DNA from: Acanthamoeba castellanii str. Neff
Lineage: Eukaryota > Discosea > Longamoebia > Acanthamoebidae
NCBI RefSeq assembly: GCF_000313135.1
Contig: NW_004457466.1
Span: forward strand, 556,512 to 600,508
Direction of reading: 5' to 3'
Length of the DNA stretch: 43,997 nucleotides
Below are positions 42,578 to 43,997 of this stretch, piece by piece. Numbering within the stretch: the stretch's first letter is position 1; every line of letters begins with the position of its first letter. Made by a program: the position numbers and the translations under genes. The notes beneath the pieces are model-generated. The model made no database searches. It was not told where the DNA came from and saw only the letters and a program-made list of their open reading frames with translations.

Positions 42578-43686
42578 GGTCTGCACAGCGCGCACTCACC
42601 ATGATGCTGGCTCCTGCCCTCTTCTTCCTTTATAGGGGGGAGGGCACGTGAGCTCATGTACATATAGGTATGATGACATGCAACAATTCCACTCCTCAAA
42701 CATCACCACCACACCACAGAGTTTGTTGCTACTCTGGTGGATGATGATCATCTTGCTGTCATAGTTCTTGTGGCCTATGACTTGAATTTTTAGGAATTTC
42801 ACTCCATCCAGTGATTAGCTGAGTGGGTCGCCCAAGGTTCTCCTTCACCCTCGAGCTCGGCTTCGACCACACCATCACCCACAAGATCGGCCTCAACCAC
42901 CCTGTCACTGGTCGTCCAGCACTTCGCCATCTGCCTCCTTCACCTCTTCTTCCTCACTCATGGCCACGAGGTCGCCCTCGCCCACTTCCACTAACCCTTG
43001 TCACAGGCGCACATGATAACAACAGACTCCTGCACAAACATCTGGCAAAGCAACCCAGAAGCCACTCCCCTCCCCTGTCGCAATCCTGCAGCCACACAAC
43101 CCAACAACCAATGGAGAGGCAATCTAGTACGAATTGGTGGGCAGTTGGTGCCACAACCAGCACCAACACAGACAAGAGTGGGGCGACGGACCGGTGGTTA
43201 TGGAGTGCAGAGAGAGAGAGGCCCACGAAGTCCTGCTGTGCAGCTGCCAAATCCGCCCAGCATTCCAGCGTCGTGGTCCGACTTCGGTGATAAGCCTAAT
43301 GCGCCGCACACCACATCACCACACCGCACCCACACGCACACGCACAGCTGTTTCTTTTTATCTTCCTCGCCGTGGACGATCCACCACACCAACACGACTC
43401 GCCCATTCAGTTCAGATGTTGTAACTTGTACCGCTAAGTAATGGTGAAGGGAAGTATAATTATAAGAGAAAGAGAAGAAGGAGAAGAATGGTATACACAG
43501 GGATGGTGCAGCTCGAGTGGGTGTGGTGCGGTACTCGTGGCGCACGCACCAGCTGGAGAGGTGCGAGCGCCGGGCTTCTTCGAGCGAACGACCGTGGGCG
43601 ACTCGCATCAAGCGTCAACGGCGTGTGCCTCACCGCCGTCACCTTCACCGACGATGTGGCCTGCTTTGGCGTCACGCAGGAGGAGG
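42578..43686. other. Unresolved region right of the 5S gene
   Basis: 1.1 kb with no assignable gene. 42743-42752 holds the palindrome GATGATCATC. 42837-43000 is C/T-rich and open in more than one frame: one frame reads FSFTLELGFDHTITHKIG with strong C/G third positions, another reads Ser/Thr/Pro then HFAICLLHLFFLTHGHEVA to a TAA. Neither was matched to a family. 43550-43690 is again open on both strands. A decayed gene or an exon of an unassigned gene is possible. Confidence 0.3.
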
Positions 43687-43936
43687 TCACACTCGTCGAA
43701 AAACGCGCAGGCTGGACTCGCTGCTGTACAGGCCCGGCTGGCCCTCGCCGGCCGGGAGCGGGATGAAGTGGCCGGCCGGCAGGGACGACGGGGGCAGGGA
43801 CGAGGTGGGCATGCTCGGTGGCGGGTGGGCCGTGTGGAGGTTGGGCGACGACGGATTGCGGCCGATCCCGAGGCCGACGATCTTTCTCGTCTTCATCTCC
43901 TCCTTCACCTGCTCGTGCTCCTTCTCCTCATCTGAT
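43687..43936 (-). CDS. 3' end of an unidentified gene, 5' part outside window
   Basis: On the minus strand a GATGCAG acceptor at 43943-43937 opens an exon starting at 43936. It encodes SDEEKEHEQVKEEMKTRKIV, then GLGIGRNPSSPNLHTAHPPP, a Ser/Pro-rich stretch and AGEGQPGLYSSESSLRVFRR before TGA at 43689-43687. Third positions are almost all G or C, unlike the opposite strand, which supports this direction. The short charged helix followed by a proline-rich tail does not identify a family. A plus-strand GTGAGT at 43951 looks like a donor but has no matching coding frame. The stop might instead be avoided by a donor near 43700, so the end is uncertain. Confidence 0.5.
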
Positions 43937-43997
43937 CTGCATCCCCGACAGGTGAGTTTCGACATACACGCGCACATCACCGCACATACGCCACCGC

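Noticed and set aside
43488..43766. Plus-strand reading SVNGVCLTAVTFTDDVACFG as a gene
   Set aside because: It has fair codon bias but no start, splice sites or family match, and the adjacent minus-strand exon has stronger support; left as unresolved.
1..43997. An operon-like or defence-island system
   Set aside because: All genes are intron-bearing eukaryotic units with separate promoters and mixed strands; neighbouring functions are not a recognisable pathway.

Overview
The window looks like nuclear DNA of an amoeba of the Acanthamoeba type. The evidence is GC-rich coding sequence with strong G/C third positions, about 120 short spliceosomal introns (mostly GTACG/GTGCG donors and CAG acceptors), introns carrying CGCACAC/GTGTGCG-type microsatellites, a 119-nt 5S rRNA gene, and a gene set that mixes animal-like signalling parts (receptor tyrosine kinase, PTEN, ATG16 with WD40) with general eukaryotic genes. 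Exon junctions were worked out by hand from reading frame and splice-site agreement; for most genes the summed exon lengths are an exact multiple of three.

Layout: 67-707 (+) end of a RibD-type reductase; 866-2252 (-) Sec14/CRAL-TRIO protein; 2508-3108 (+) BTB/KCTD-like gene with a disturbed middle; 3202-5601 (-) protein with a NECAP-like PH fold; 5966-9437 (-) PTEN-like phosphatase with a long acidic tail; 9786-10631 (+) mitochondrial protein of unknown function; 10802-13643 (+) amidohydrolase with one frame break; 13850-14134 (+) small secreted Cys-rich protein; 14244-15831 (+) 3-ketodihydrosphingosine reductase; 16011-19481 (-) multidomain Golgi GT49 glycosyltransferase; 19748-21328 (-) BAR-SH3 protein; 21832-25118 (-) ATG16; 25363-29846 (-) USP20/33-like deubiquitinase; 30138-31576 (-) F-box/ankyrin protein; 32196-37166 (+) receptor tyrosine kinase; 38278-39771 (+) TKL-type kinase; 40251-42324 (-) LENG1-like CIR_N protein; 42456-42574 (+) 5S rRNA; 43687-43936 (-) end of an unidentified gene.

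The genes are independent eukaryotic transcription units, not an operon. Several share a theme of phosphoinositide and membrane work (Sec14, PTEN, BAR-SH3, ATG16, NECAP-like, sphingolipid reductase), but nothing in the sequence shows co-regulation. The most striking item is the receptor tyrosine kinase at 32196-37166: signal peptide, beta-propeller-like ectodomain, Ser/Pro stalk, one membrane span, a kinase with the tyrosine-kinase catalytic loop HRDIAARN, and a 300-residue tail holding four Y-x-[SE]-[ILV] motifs and proline-rich SH3-type sites. A second kinase with an unusual insertion in its activation segment follows it directly.
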